Below, piece after piece: positions 53,210 through 61,753 of a stretch of DNA of 64,000 nt. The first letter of the stretch is position 1; every line of letters begins with the position of its first letter. The stretch comes from Altererythrobacter sp. KTW20L (GTDB lineage Bacteria > Pseudomonadota > Alphaproteobacteria > Sphingomonadales > Sphingomonadaceae), in contig NZ_JAMFLH010000002.1 in assembly GCF_023501975.1 (NCBI RefSeq), positions 231,963 to 295,962 of the forward strand. Reading direction: 5' to 3'. The notes under the pieces were generated by a model that saw only the letters and a program-made list of their open reading frames with translations, ran no database searches and was not told the DNA's origin. Position numbers and translations under genes: made by a program.

Positions 53210-53644
53210 TCAGGCGATGCGCAAAGGCCCCCTGCCGCCGCTGGACGGCACCAGCGTAAGGATCGCCGCGCGGGCGCGGACATATTCCTGCCACAGTGCG
53301 CGGGCGGCCGGACGGGTATCGGCGCCGCGGGCGTTGATTGCCAGGAGCGCAGCCATTCCCGGCTCCATCACTGCGGCAAGATCGGCCACGGCGTTCTCGG
53401 CCAGGGTCCGTCGCCACGGCGCGGTTTCGCGGATGAGGACAGGGAAATTGCGCGCCTGGTTTTCGACCGGCTCGGGCGCGAGCCCGGCCAGTGTTGCCAC
53501 CACGGCACCGGCATCGCCCAGCGCGGCCCAGCGCATCGAGGTAGCGCTGTTGCCGCTGGCGCCACGATCAGGCGCGGCGCGACCGGACGAACTGCCCACT
53601 GGCAAGAAGCCCGGTGGCGAGAAAGATGGCGGAACGGCGTTCAT
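53210..53644 (-). CDS. Hypothetical protein
   Basis: This protein of about 144 residues has no recognised family. The N-terminus is Pro/Ser-rich (NAVPPSFSPPGFLPVG); the rest is helical (LGDAGAVVATLAGLAPEPVENQARNFP, LAENAVADLAAVMEPGMAALLAIN). I start it at the ATG at 53644, after which composition looks coding; the frame to 53764 overlaps the end of the next gene. It is co-oriented with mmcB but separated by the LexA box. Confidence 0.5.
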   Translation of the reverse strand: MNAVPPSFSPPGFLPVGSSSGRAAPDRGASGNSATSMRWAALGDAGAVVATLAGLAPEPVENQARNFPVLIRETAPWRRTLAENAVADLAAVMEPGMAALLAINARGADTRPAARALWQEYVRARAAILTLVPSSGGRGPLRIA

Positions 53645-53720
53645 CGGACAAACCGATAGCGCCGCCAGCCTTGCCAATTGGTTAGCGGACCCCCGGGCGA
53701 ATGGAACGAATTGGTGCCGT

Positions 53721-54506
53721 TCAGTCGATATCGTCGAAGCCGAGGTCGATATTCGCGCCCTCACCCTCGGCGCCCGTGGTCAGCCGGTTGTTTTCCGAAC
53801 AGACATATTCGCGAATCGGGAATTCGTTATCGAGGCGATAGGCGATGCGGGTGACCAGCGGTTCGACCAGCACCTCGGGATTGGTGATGGTATATTCGAT
53901 TACCAGTTCGCCCGGGGCCTGGAGCCAGATATGCTCGTGCACGTGGCTCGCTTCGGTATGCGGGATGCCGGCGACGATGTTGGTCCGCGGGTGCAGGCCG
54001 ATGGTATCGACAATCAGCTTGTCGCCTTCCCAGAAGCCGACCGAATTGCCGGTGTAGAACAGGTCGAAATCTTCCGGCAGCGGGCGTCCGTCGGTATAGA
54101 TCCGGCGCGCCTGGGAATAGGCTTCGGTCAGGATCGTCACGCGCCCGGGCGAGAACAGGATCTCGATCGGATAGGGCTGCTGCATCACGCCGGGAATGCC
54201 GGGCGGCAGGCACAGCGCCTGGGCTTCCTGGTTGGGCCCGTTCTCGCGGATCGAGGCCTGGTAGGCATCGAAGGCCTCCTGCGCCGCCGGGGTCAGTACC
54301 GGGCGCGCCGCGGCCCGGCCGCCGAACAGCAGGGTCCAGTCAGGGTACCAGATGCCGGTCCAGTCCGGCAGGCCAGTCACTTCGGCATAGCCGGTGGCGC
54401 GATCGGGCACATAGGCCTCCTGCGCCGTGGCCGGCACCATGATCGCCAGCGAACCGATAGCTGCCCCGCAGGCCAGTGCCCGCGCGATGTTTGCCCCGAA
54501 TTTCAT
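53721..54506 (-). CDS. Exported conserved protein of unknown function
   Basis: This protein of about 261 residues has a signal peptide (MKFGANIARALACGAAIGSLAIMVPATAQ). The mature part shows WTGIWYPDWTLLFG, CLPPGIPGVMQQPYPIEILFSPGRVTILTEAYSQARRIYTDG, SVGFWEGDKLIVDTIGLHP and VHEHIWLQAPGELVIEYTI (read in parts), a pattern I recognise from uncharacterised sphingomonad proteins but cannot name. It is divergent from a DUF6152 gene. The start at 54506 is set by the signal and a Shine-Dalgarno (GGAGGGGAATGGG). Confidence 0.72.
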   Translation of the reverse strand: MKFGANIARALACGAAIGSLAIMVPATAQEAYVPDRATGYAEVTGLPDWTGIWYPDWTLLFGGRAAARPVLTPAAQEAFDAYQASIRENGPNQEAQALCLPPGIPGVMQQPYPIEILFSPGRVTILTEAYSQARRIYTDGRPLPEDFDLFYTGNSVGFWEGDKLIVDTIGLHPRTNIVAGIPHTEASHVHEHIWLQAPGELVIEYTITNPEVLVEPLVTRIAYRLDNEFPIREYVCSENNRLTTGAEGEGANIDLGFDDID

Positions 54507-54720
54507 CCCATTCCCCTCCCGGAAATTCCTGTCCGGCCTGCGCCGGGCTTGCCCGACAATTGCCGATGTTGCCTGCTTTTGCCCATGCAATTGATGTCGC
54601 AATTCGTATCAAGTCAAGCAGGCGGGTTGATTCTGTCAAACTGATAGTGGCAATATACCCGAAGGATCGTCAGGGAGCGTTCAGGCAGGCAAGGCCAAGC
54701 GCGATCCGAGGAGAGAGAAC

Positions 54721-55125
54721 ATGAACATCAGCATTGTCCGTCGCGGCCTGTTGGGTTGCGCGCTGGCACTGGCCGGGGCAGCCACCTTGTCGGTGCCCGG
54801 CTCTGCCCATCATTCCACCGCCATGTTCGCCTGGGGCCAGGAAACGGCGATGACCAACATGACCGTCGAACGGTGGGAATGGACCAATCCGCACACCTTC
54901 ATCTATGCCCGCGATGCGCAAGGCAACCGCTGGGCCTTCGAAGGCATGAGCCCGAACCACTTGGTACGCTATGGCTGGTCGCGCCGTTCGCTGGCACCGG
55001 GCCAGGTCATCAGCCTCACGCACTATGCCCTGCGCGACGGGCGCAACGGCGGCTTCAACGTCACCGTGACCAAGCCCGACGGCACCCGCCTGAACCAGTT
55101 CGGCGAGCGCGGGACCACGCAGTAG
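54721..55125 (+). CDS. DUF6152 family protein, exported
   Basis: This 134-residue protein has a signal peptide ending near SAHHSTAMF and the DUF6152 core: AHHSTAMFAWGQE, MTVERWEWTNPHTFIYARDAQGNRWAFEGMSPNHL (read in parts), RRSLAPGQVISLTHYALRDGRNGG. The N-terminal His pair directly after cleavage could bind a metal, but no function is known. It is divergent from the exported protein at 53721, with about 215 bases between; such pairs recur in related genomes in my recollection. Confidence 0.82.
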   Translation: MNISIVRRGLLGCALALAGAATLSVPGSAHHSTAMFAWGQETAMTNMTVERWEWTNPHTFIYARDAQGNRWAFEGMSPNHLVRYGWSRRSLAPGQVISLTHYALRDGRNGGFNVTVTKPDGTRLNQFGERGTTQ

Positions 55126-55212
55126 GCACAGGCCACCACGCCGCGATTAGGTCTTGGGCCACACGAATAGGACTTGGCGCGCCGCCCGCCCCTTGCTAGG
55201 CGGCGCGCTGCT

Positions 55213-55289
55213 GCACCCGTAGCTCAGCTGGATAGAGTACTGCCCTCCGAAGGCAGGGGTCACAGGTTCGAATCCTGTCGGGTGCGCCA
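55213..55289 (+). tRNA. tRNA-Arg (anticodon CCG)
   Basis: This is a full cloverleaf of 77 bases. The acceptor stem GCACCCG pairs with CGGGTGC, the anticodon stem is CTGCC/GGCAG around the loop CTCCGAA with anticodon CCG, the T loop reads GGTTCGAATCC, and the CCA end is encoded. It forms the boundary between core chromosome and the accessory region that follows, a usual integration site. Confidence 0.95.
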
Positions 55290-55814
55290 TATTCTTCAGA
55301 CAGTTACGGCGAATTTGGCAGGGCTCGAGGGGCAAAACTCCGGTGCTACTCCGGTGTCGCTCAGGCGAAAGCTCGAGGAACTGCTGTTTCGTTCCGGTCG
55401 ATCAGCCCCTTGGTCGGAGCCAATGCAGGGCTAGCGTGAAGGGTGCGGCAGGCGGTCGCACAAGCACATTCCAGAATTGGAATGAGGCAGTGAAGTTGCC
55501 GCACACCACGATGCGAGCGGCTTGTCCAAAGCAGGGGCGGGTGCGACGGCAGCATTGCGCCCCAATTTTATCCATTGCGACTCGCGTGCCGACCGCCTGA
55601 AAGCGGACAAGATGGCGACTGGTCTAGATGGCCGACTCTGGGACATTTCTGCCAGTCGTCACTGCTACTGGGATCGTCCGGCTTTGCTGATACCTGCCAT
55701 TCGTTGGGCCGGGATAGTCTTCTGGTCGATCAGCCTGCGAGCACTAATCTATCTGCAAAAGATAGTGGAGCCGCAGCCATCAAAGCGGCATAGCGGACTC
55801 ATCAGGGAGGGGGA
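55290..55814. other. Gene-free stretch at the start of the accessory region
   Basis: These 525 bases between the tRNA and the ATPase gene contain only short frames without homology. No integrase remains and no repeat of the tRNA 3' end is seen. The last part must hold the promoter of the ATPase gene; a strong Shine-Dalgarno (GGGAGGGGGA) sits just before its ATG. Confidence 0.6.
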
Positions 55815-58457
55815 ATGGTGAGCGAACCGATCGATGACATCATTAGCTGGTCAGCCACGCAGCAGCCATGGCGGCGCGACTGCCTGCGTCGGCTCGCCAT
55901 TGCCAACGATCTTACCGACGCGGATCAGGACGAGCTTCTGGCGATGGTCAAGCAGGCGGCCGGGTTCACGCTCGCGAGCGAGCCGCCTAAGCCGACCCCC
56001 TTCGCCAAGGCGCATTTCGGGGGCGGCGCGCAGACGCCGGTGGTGCTGAAAGGCATCGCCAATGTCGAAGGCGTCAACCGGCTAGTCGCCAACGCGTCGC
56101 TCAGCTTCTGCCCCAAGGCGTTGACCATCGTCTATGGACGAAATGGCAGCGGCAAGAGCGGTTTCGTTCGTATCCTGCGCACGGCATGCCGGACGCGCAT
56201 CGAAAATCCGGCGATGCTCAAGGTCCTCGCCGATGTCTATGGCGACGGCGCGGGCGCGCAAGGGGCCGATATCTTGGTCGATCTCGGCGACGGCGATGTC
56301 CCGATCGCCTGGACCCCAGGCATGGCAGCGGCGCCGCAACTCGCACAGGTCGCGGTGTTCGACAGCGCGTCGGCGCAGATCTATGTCGATGGCGGCAATC
56401 AAATCCGCTATCTGCCCTTCGGTCTGGCACTACCGCACCGGCTGAACACCGTCTGCCTCGCGTTCAAGGCAAAGCTAGAGGCCGAGCAGCTCACAGCGGT
56501 CGGCGGCAAAATCGCGCTGAGTTCGATCGCGTTCCCGATCGCGCGGAAGACAAAGGCCCAGACATTCAACACCGGCCTCAGCAAGATCGCGACCGATGCT
56601 GCGATCGATGCCGGCACGGCGTGGAGCGAAGATAATGCGACACGCCTCGAAGAGATCACCAATCTGCTAGCGGCGAGCGCGACGACGGCATCCGACCTCG
56701 GCGCGTTGCTGAGTTGGATCGGTGCCGTCAAACTCGAATGCGAAAGTGCGACAGATGCACTCGGCGACGAGGCGCTGGCGGCGCATACGGCGCTGCGCGA
56801 TTCGGCGGTCGCAGCTCGCGAAGCCGCGCAGCTCGCGGCCGGCGCCCTGTTCGACGATGCGCCACTCAACGGCGTCGGTAGCCAGACCTGGCGGGCTCTG
56901 TGGCAGGCGGCGCGCGATTACTCGGTGACGGAAGCCTATCCCGATCAGCCCTTCCCGGTGGTCGGTGACGATACCGACATCGCTGCCTGTATTCTCTGCC
57001 AGCAGCCGCTGGAGACGTGCGGCATCGACCGGATGCAGCGCTTTCAGGCCTATATGGACGATGCGCTCGACACCGCGGCCACGGCCGCCGAGGCTGCGGT
57101 CACTGACGCGTTGGCCGATCTACCCGCCCTGTCTCATCTACTGGGCGACGATATCGCTGAGCGAATCGAGCAGGTTCGTGCGCGCGATGCCGCGCTGGCC
57201 GACGCGCTCCAGAGTTTCCAGTCTGCCGTCGCTGGTCGCCATGCCAACGCCAAGGCCAGACTGAAGGGCGCCGAGCTGGCCGACGTGGCGCCGCTCATCT
57301 CGCCGCTCGCGGCGGTGGAGGCGCTGTCCACCAAACTTGGCGACGAGAAAACTGCACTCGCCGCAGCAAGTCTGGTGGAGGGCCGCCAGAAGCTCGAAAT
57401 CGAAAAAGCCGAACTGGAGGACAGCAAGATCCTTCACACCAACAAGGCGAAGCTCACCACCAGGCGCGACCTGATGGTGATCGATGCTGCGTATGCCAAG
57501 GCGCTTACTCTCGTTGCTACAACGGGCATCACCAAGCGGGCCAATGAACTTATCGATACGCATCTGACCGCGGCGGTGATCTCGCGGTTTGACGCCGAGC
57601 GCACCAATTTTGACATATTGCATCTCAAGGTCGGGCTAGCGCGTAAGAGCGGGCAGACCAAGGCCGAGTTCGAGATCGATCCGCAGACCAAATTGGCCAA
57701 GGTCACCTCGCAGATCCTGAGCGAAGGCGAGCAGCGTGCGCTGGCGCTTGCAGGCTTTTTGACCGAAGTCGCGCTCACCGATGGGTCCGGGCCGATCGTG
57801 ATCGACGATCCAGTGTCCTCGCTCGACCGCGATCGTAGCTGCAGAGTCGCCGACCGCATCGCTGCCGAAGCTACGTGCCGGCAGGTCGTCGTGTTCACTC
57901 ACGACATCGTCTTCTTTAACGAGCTGTGCCGCGCCGCCGACAATGTCGGCATCGAGCCGGTCACGGTTGCGCTGTTCAGCGACCTCGACGCGGCGGGCAA
58001 GATCGACGTGGCTGGCATGGTCTGGAAGGGCCTCAACGTCGCCAAGCGGATCGGCGCCATCAAAAGCGCCTTCGCACCGTTACCTAAGATCCATGGCAGC
58101 AGCCCAGCCGACTATGAGTTCGCGATCAAGAACCTCTATGGCCGGCTGCGTGATACTTATGAGCGGGTGGTCGAGGAGATCATCTTCAGCGACATTGTCC
58201 GCCGCGGCGTCGACGTCATTCAGACCCAGATGCTGCGCTATGTTACTTTGCCTGATGATCTCGCGATCCGCTTTTACGACGGGATGACGCGGGCGAACAC
58301 TCATAGCCACGACAATCCGGCTGCCGACACCGTGCCGGTTCCGACACCCGACCAGTTTACTGTCCATCTCGGCGAGCTCGAACAGCTGATTGACGACTTC
58401 AAGTCGGCCAAGGCCGCAGCTGAAGCGGCACGGCCGCAGATGAAACCCAAGAAATGA
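55815..58457 (+). CDS. RloC/PrrC-like zinc-hook ATPase, putative anticodon nuclease
   Basis: This is an 880-residue AAA_13-type ATPase. Walker A is GRNGSGKS (108-115); a long coiled coil carries a CxxC zinc hook (C392, C395 in ACILCQQPL); the ABC-like signature is LSEGEQ (635-640), Walker B is IVIDDPVSSLD (661-671) and the switch is FTHD (694-697). The C-terminal about 120 residues contain R779-x3-E783 (RLRDTYERVVEE) and H830/H832 (THSHDNP), matching the Arg-Glu-His order of the PrrC/RloC HEPN anticodon nuclease. Predicted role: cutting tRNA on phage attack or DNA damage. No type I R-M genes are next to it. The nuclease call is inference from motifs. Confidence 0.78.
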   Translation: MVSEPIDDIISWSATQQPWRRDCLRRLAIANDLTDADQDELLAMVKQAAGFTLASEPPKPTPFAKAHFGGGAQTPVVLKGIANVEGVNRLVANASLSFCPKALTIVYGRNGSGKSGFVRILRTACRTRIENPAMLKVLADVYGDGAGAQGADILVDLGDGDVPIAWTPGMAAAPQLAQVAVFDSASAQIYVDGGNQIRYLPFGLALPHRLNTVCLAFKAKLEAEQLTAVGGKIALSSIAFPIARKTKAQTFNTGLSKIATDAAIDAGTAWSEDNATRLEEITNLLAASATTASDLGALLSWIGAVKLECESATDALGDEALAAHTALRDSAVAAREAAQLAAGALFDDAPLNGVGSQTWRALWQAARDYSVTEAYPDQPFPVVGDDTDIAACILCQQPLETCGIDRMQRFQAYMDDALDTAATAAEAAVTDALADLPALSHLLGDDIAERIEQVRARDAALADALQSFQSAVAGRHANAKARLKGAELADVAPLISPLAAVEALSTKLGDEKTALAAASLVEGRQKLEIEKAELEDSKILHTNKAKLTTRRDLMVIDAAYAKALTLVATTGITKRANELIDTHLTAAVISRFDAERTNFDILHLKVGLARKSGQTKAEFEIDPQTKLAKVTSQILSEGEQRALALAGFLTEVALTDGSGPIVIDDPVSSLDRDRSCRVADRIAAEATCRQVVVFTHDIVFFNELCRAADNVGIEPVTVALFSDLDAAGKIDVAGMVWKGLNVAKRIGAIKSAFAPLPKIHGSSPADYEFAIKNLYGRLRDTYERVVEEIIFSDIVRRGVDVIQTQMLRYVTLPDDLAIRFYDGMTRANTHSHDNPAADTVPVPTPDQFTVHLGELEQLIDDFKSAKAAAEAARPQMKPKK

Positions 58458-58559
58458 GACCCTCGCCGCCCTGGGCGCTCTCGCCATTTAGGCAAATGCG
58501 TCTCGCACTGAACTCCGCAATCGACGAGAAGGCGAAGCGAACCGGCAGGAGAATAGACA

Positions 58560-59153
58560 ATGGCCAGACGATATGCGCCGGGCTTCGTGGCGACCGAAAA
58601 GGAGGGGGCGCAGCTTCACTTCACGACGAAACAGAAGGGCGCGCGTTGGCAGGTCGCATACACGCCAGCACCGCAGGCGGTCTCGCTCGCGGAGCAATAT
58701 GACGAAAAATTCGTTCCACCAAAGAAGCCTATCAAGTTGATCGAAGGCGATCGCGACGGCGAGTGCATTATTCTTCATCCGCACACGCTCGACGCCTCGA
58801 GCCCAAATTTTCTACAACCCAAATATACAAAACTCGCGACTATCACGCTGGAGGGCTTCGCATTCTGGTTCGAGGCCTCCGACGCGTCGGGTGTGGAGGC
58901 GTTTCTCACCGACCTACCGGCGGGCTTCATCAAGGACATCTACCACGGCCTTGGCCTTAACTACGATATCCGCCTGACCATGACATCGTCCTGCGTGTCT
59001 TGCCAGGAGCCACAGGGCGGGCGAAACAATGGCGCTTCCATCCGGGGCAACAATTCGAAGAAAATGCCGACGGTTCGCTGCTCGTCCGCTTCCGGGCCGG
59101 CGGCTTGCGCGAAATTGCCGAGCATCTGTTTACTTGGGGAGGCGACGTTGTGA
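58560..59153 (+). CDS. Unknown protein with a C-terminus read out of frame through a WYL remnant
   Basis: This open frame encodes 197 residues. The first about 140 (MARRYAPGFVATEKEGAQLH ... YHGLGLNYDIRLT) look like a real soluble protein with no recognised family. From about 58975 the frame runs antiphase through DNA that in another frame encodes the end of a WYL protein, giving a low-complexity Ser/Gly/Cys tail that is unlikely to be native. The gene therefore seems to have lost its own 3' end by fusion. It lies 102 bases downstream of the ATPase and may have belonged to the same unit. Confidence 0.5.
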   Translation: MARRYAPGFVATEKEGAQLHFTTKQKGARWQVAYTPAPQAVSLAEQYDEKFVPPKKPIKLIEGDRDGECIILHPHTLDASSPNFLQPKYTKLATITLEGFAFWFEASDASGVEAFLTDLPAGFIKDIYHGLGLNYDIRLTMTSSCVSCQEPQGGRNNGASIRGNNSKKMPTVRCSSASGPAACAKLPSICLLGEATL

Positions 59154-59251
59154 TTGTCGGGCCAGAGGAGCTACGCTCCGTGATGGCAGACCGGATAGCA
59201 GCAGCCACAACCATCTTACGACCGTTATTGTCGCAAGACACTCTCAGATAA
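58979..59251 (+). pseudogene. WYL-domain regulator, C-terminal remnant
   Basis: In the frame of 58979 the sequence reads HDIVLRVLPGATGRAKQWRFHPGQQ, then DGSLLVRFRAGGLREIAEHLFTWGGDVVIVGPEELR (read in parts), the standard C-terminal extension of WYL-domain transcription regulators. The WYL domain and the helix-turn-helix are missing, so it is a 3' fragment. WYL regulators often precede defence operons; here the SNF2 helicase gene follows 60 bases downstream. Confidence 0.75.
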
Positions 59252-59311
59252 TGCCCATCATCATCTTGCGATACTAATCCTTTCTAGTCCTCCTCAATCG
59301 AAAGCCTCCCT

Positions 59312-61324
59312 TTGAGATATCAACCTGTCCAAGGCCATTACCATGCGTCCCGCCTCACCGTCGCAGGAACGGGCGAGGACTCTTTTTCGCGGTCTTTGAC
59401 CTCGGCAAGGGTGGAAATGAACCCCCACCAGGTCGAAGCGGCGCTATTCGCGTTGAAATCCCCTATCGCGAAAGGCGTCTTGCTGGCGGACGAAGTGGGG
59501 TTGGGTAAAACGATCGAGGCCGGTCTCGTTATTTCGCAACGATGGGCCGAGCAGAGGCAGCGCATTCTGTTGATTGTGCCGGCATCACTGCGGAAGCAGT
59601 GGAGCCAGGAACTGCATGAAAAGTTCTCCCTTCGTAGCCGCATCCTTGAGGCAAAGACCCACAAGGACATGGTCAAGGCTGGACAACGCCGACCTTTCGA
59701 GGTGGCTGGCGGTGTGGTCATCGTGTCCTATGAATTTGCAGCCCGCAAGGCTGACGAAATCCGCGCCGCCAAATGGGATCTCGTTATCTTCGATGAGGCA
59801 CACCGCCTCCGAAATGTCTGGAACAAGAACGGCGCAAAGGGCGCGAAAGCCATCAAATCCGCGGTGGGAGATCGCTTCAAAATTCTGCTGACGGCGACCC
59901 CGCTTCAGAATTCACTTATCGAGCTGTTCGGCTTGGTTTCCATCATCGACGACATGCACTTTGGCGGGGAGCAGGCTTTCCGCGCGCAGTTCATGGGGTC
60001 CTCAACCACGCCTGCATCGCAGCAGCTGCTGCGCGATCGTTTGGCACCGGTTTGCCACCGGACACTGCGGCGGCAGGTTCAGGAGGCCGGCCACATCAAT
60101 TTCCGGAAACGGCACGCACGAACATTTACCTTCGAACCTTTCGACCAGGAAACGCGCCTCTACGAGATGCTTTCGGAATACCTTCAGGATCCGAACACGG
60201 TTGCCTACGGTCGCACCAATGCGCTCGTGGTCTTGCAAGCCCGCAAGCAGCTGGGCTCGTCTACTTTCGCTACCTCCCAATACCTGACCACTTTGCTGGA
60301 GCGCCTCAGGCGTGCGCAGGCGGCCTCATTCAATATGACCGACGACCTGGAAGATGGGTTGGCCGATGAGCTGGAAGGCATTGAAGACGAGGGCGATGAA
60401 GGGCCGCCCCCTGTGGATCCTGTCCGTCTCGCTTCCGAAATCGAACTTGTCGAGAAGATGCGCGACCTGGCCCTTTCGATCGGCATGAACGCCAAGGGTG
60501 AGAAGCTGGTCCAGAACTTGCCGGCCGTGCTTGACGAAATTCAAAGCAAGGGCGGCAAGCGCAAGGCGGTGATTTTCACCGAGAGCGTGCGGACCCAGAA
60601 GTATCTTGCGGCGCTCCTGTCCGAACACGGATATGACGGCCAAATCGCCCTAATGAATGGCTCCAACTCCGATCCGGAGAGCCGCGCGATTTACGAAGCC
60701 TGGCGCAAGCAGCATGCAGGCACTGATCGTGTTTCAGGTTCGCGCACTGCCGACATGAAGGCCGCTATCGTCGATGCCTTCCGCGGCGACGACAAGACTA
60801 TCCTGATTGCGACGGAAAGCGGCGCTGAGGGTATCAACCTCCAGTTCTGTTCACTGCTGATCAACTACGACCTGCCCTGGAATCCGCAGCGGGTGGAACA
60901 GCGGATCGGACGCTGCCACAGGTATGGCCAGCTTGTCGATGTCACTGTCGTCAACATGCTCAACCTCAAGAACCGGGCCGAGGAACGCATCCACGAGCTG
61001 CTGCAAAACAAGCTGCACCTGTTCGACGGGGTGTTCGGCGCATCCGACGATGTGCTGGGTAAAGCCCCCATCATCGTACAGCTCTGGGAGCAGGTTCCAG
61101 CCCTCATGGCGCTGCGAGAGAACATAGGCGGCACACGCCTCGCGCTGGGCATCAAGGCTGTTGAACGCCTGATCGAGACCCTCCTCAGTCGACTTGCGGG
61201 TATAGATTGCACAGCGCAGGCGGCGGATCTGCTGATCAGCGGCCATGTTCGCGCACCTCCAGCTTGCCGAGCCGTGGGCTCTTCAACCCGAAGAACCGGG
61301 GACCGGACCAGCCTGCACCGGTGA
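59312..61324 (+). CDS. SNF2-family helicase, 3' end replaced by foreign antisense sequence
   Basis: This frame of 670 codons starts with TTG at 59312. Residues 1 to about 583 are an SNF2/RapA-like helicase: Walker [16 protein letters not shown] (59-73), DEAH (161-164), LTATPLQNS, motif [10 protein letters not shown] and motif [13 protein letters not shown]. Family members are much longer, with a C-terminal domain. At about 61060, after [11 protein letters not shown], homology stops and the remaining 88 codons run antisense through a serine recombinase gene. The ATPase core may fold, but the protein is truncated. SNF2 helicases of this type are common in phage-defence loci. Confidence 0.85.
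   Translation: MRYQPVQGHYHASRLTVAGTGEDSFSRSLTSARVEMNPHQVEAALFALKSPIAKGVLLADEVGLGKTIEAGLVISQRWAEQRQRILLIVPASLRKQWSQELHEKFSLRSRILEAKTHKDMVKAGQRRPFEVAGGVVIVSYEFAARKADEIRAAKWDLVIFDEAHRLRNVWNKNGAKGAKAIKSAVGDRFKILLTATPLQNSLIELFGLVSIIDDMHFGGEQAFRAQFMGSSTTPASQQLLRDRLAPVCHRTLRRQVQEAGHINFRKRHARTFTFEPFDQETRLYEMLSEYLQDPNTVAYGRTNALVVLQARKQLGSSTFATSQYLTTLLERLRRAQAASFNMTDDLEDGLADELEGIEDEGDEGPPPVDPVRLASEIELVEKMRDLALSIGMNAKGEKLVQNLPAVLDEIQSKGGKRKAVIFTESVRTQKYLAALLSEHGYDGQIALMNGSNSDPESRAIYEAWRKQHAGTDRVSGSRTADMKAAIVDAFRGDDKTILIATESGAEGINLQFCSLLINYDLPWNPQRVEQRIGRCHRYGQLVDVTVVNMLNLKNRAEERIHELLQNKLHLFDGVFGASDDVLGKAPIIVQLWEQVPALMALRENIGGTRLALGIKAVERLIETLLSRLAGIDCTAQAADLLISGHVRAPPACRAVGSSTRRTGDRTSLHR
61060..61246 (-). 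pseudogene. Serine recombinase, N-terminal remnant
   Basis: On the minus strand from the ATG at 61246 the protein reads [20 protein letters not shown], with the nucleophile S19, then [23 protein letters not shown] and [10 protein letters not shown], exactly the start of a large serine recombinase of the DUF2924-linked type. After about 62 residues it runs into the helicase gene in antisense, so the rest of the catalytic domain and the DNA-binding part are gone. Confidence 0.85.
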
Positions 61325-61400
61325 TGCGCTGAGCAATCGCGGTGAGCGACGGATAGCGCGTCCCACGATAACTGCAGCCGAGCGATTGATCATTGTCGAC
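61236..61400 (-). pseudogene. DUF2924 protein, C-terminal remnant
   Basis: Upstream of the recombinase on the minus strand the frame ending at 61236 reads [20 protein letters not shown], then [23 protein letters not shown], the C-terminal end of DUF2924. Its stop overlaps the recombinase ATG by 11 bases, the usual arrangement of this pair. Homology is lost upstream of about 61400, so only the tail remains. Confidence 0.7.
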
Positions 61401-61753
61401 GCCGGGCCCGAAGGGCGGGAACGGCGCGCGCGTGGTGAGGAGCCGATGCGGCTGATCGAGGCACTACGCGAGGTGAGATTGGGACCATGATCAAGTGGAC
61501 AGATGCGGTCACGCCCCCATCTGCCCGACAGCTGAATCTAGTCCGCTTTGAGGGGTCGAATATCGAAAGCGGTCCGTCGGCAGTCGGCCCAAAAGCGGTA
61601 GATTCGCATATTTCATTAGCCGCCGCTTATCGATGCATCTTCAATCGCTGTGGCTAAAGTGATCTCAGCTCAATCTCACACATTGCCGCTCAAACGAGCC
61701 GTCGGGGCCAGATCAGGATTCGAGAGACCGTTCAGCACTTGGGGGAGAGCCCG
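61401..61753. other. Stretch without a recognisable gene
   Basis: These about 350 bases between the DUF2924 remnant and mesD hold only short frames without homology. The composition is AT-richer than the core, with short TTT/AAA tracts. The sequence includes GAGGGGTCGAATATCGAAAG-like repeats of no known class. It should contain the 3' end of the mesD transcript; no clear terminator is visible. Confidence 0.5.

Noticed and set aside
52683..54644. 653-codon frame on the plus strand opposite mmcB and two unknown genes
   Set aside because: It spans three minus-strand genes and has no signal, RBS or domain; GC-driven open frame.
61245..61490. 81-codon plus-strand frame across the DUF2924 remnant
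   Set aside because: It is antisense to recognisable DUF2924 sequence and has no homology of its own.
55290..61753. Second attachment site matching the tRNA-Arg 3' end
   Set aside because: I looked for the TTCGAATCCTG and CGGGTGCGCCA ends of the tRNA downstream and found none in the window.
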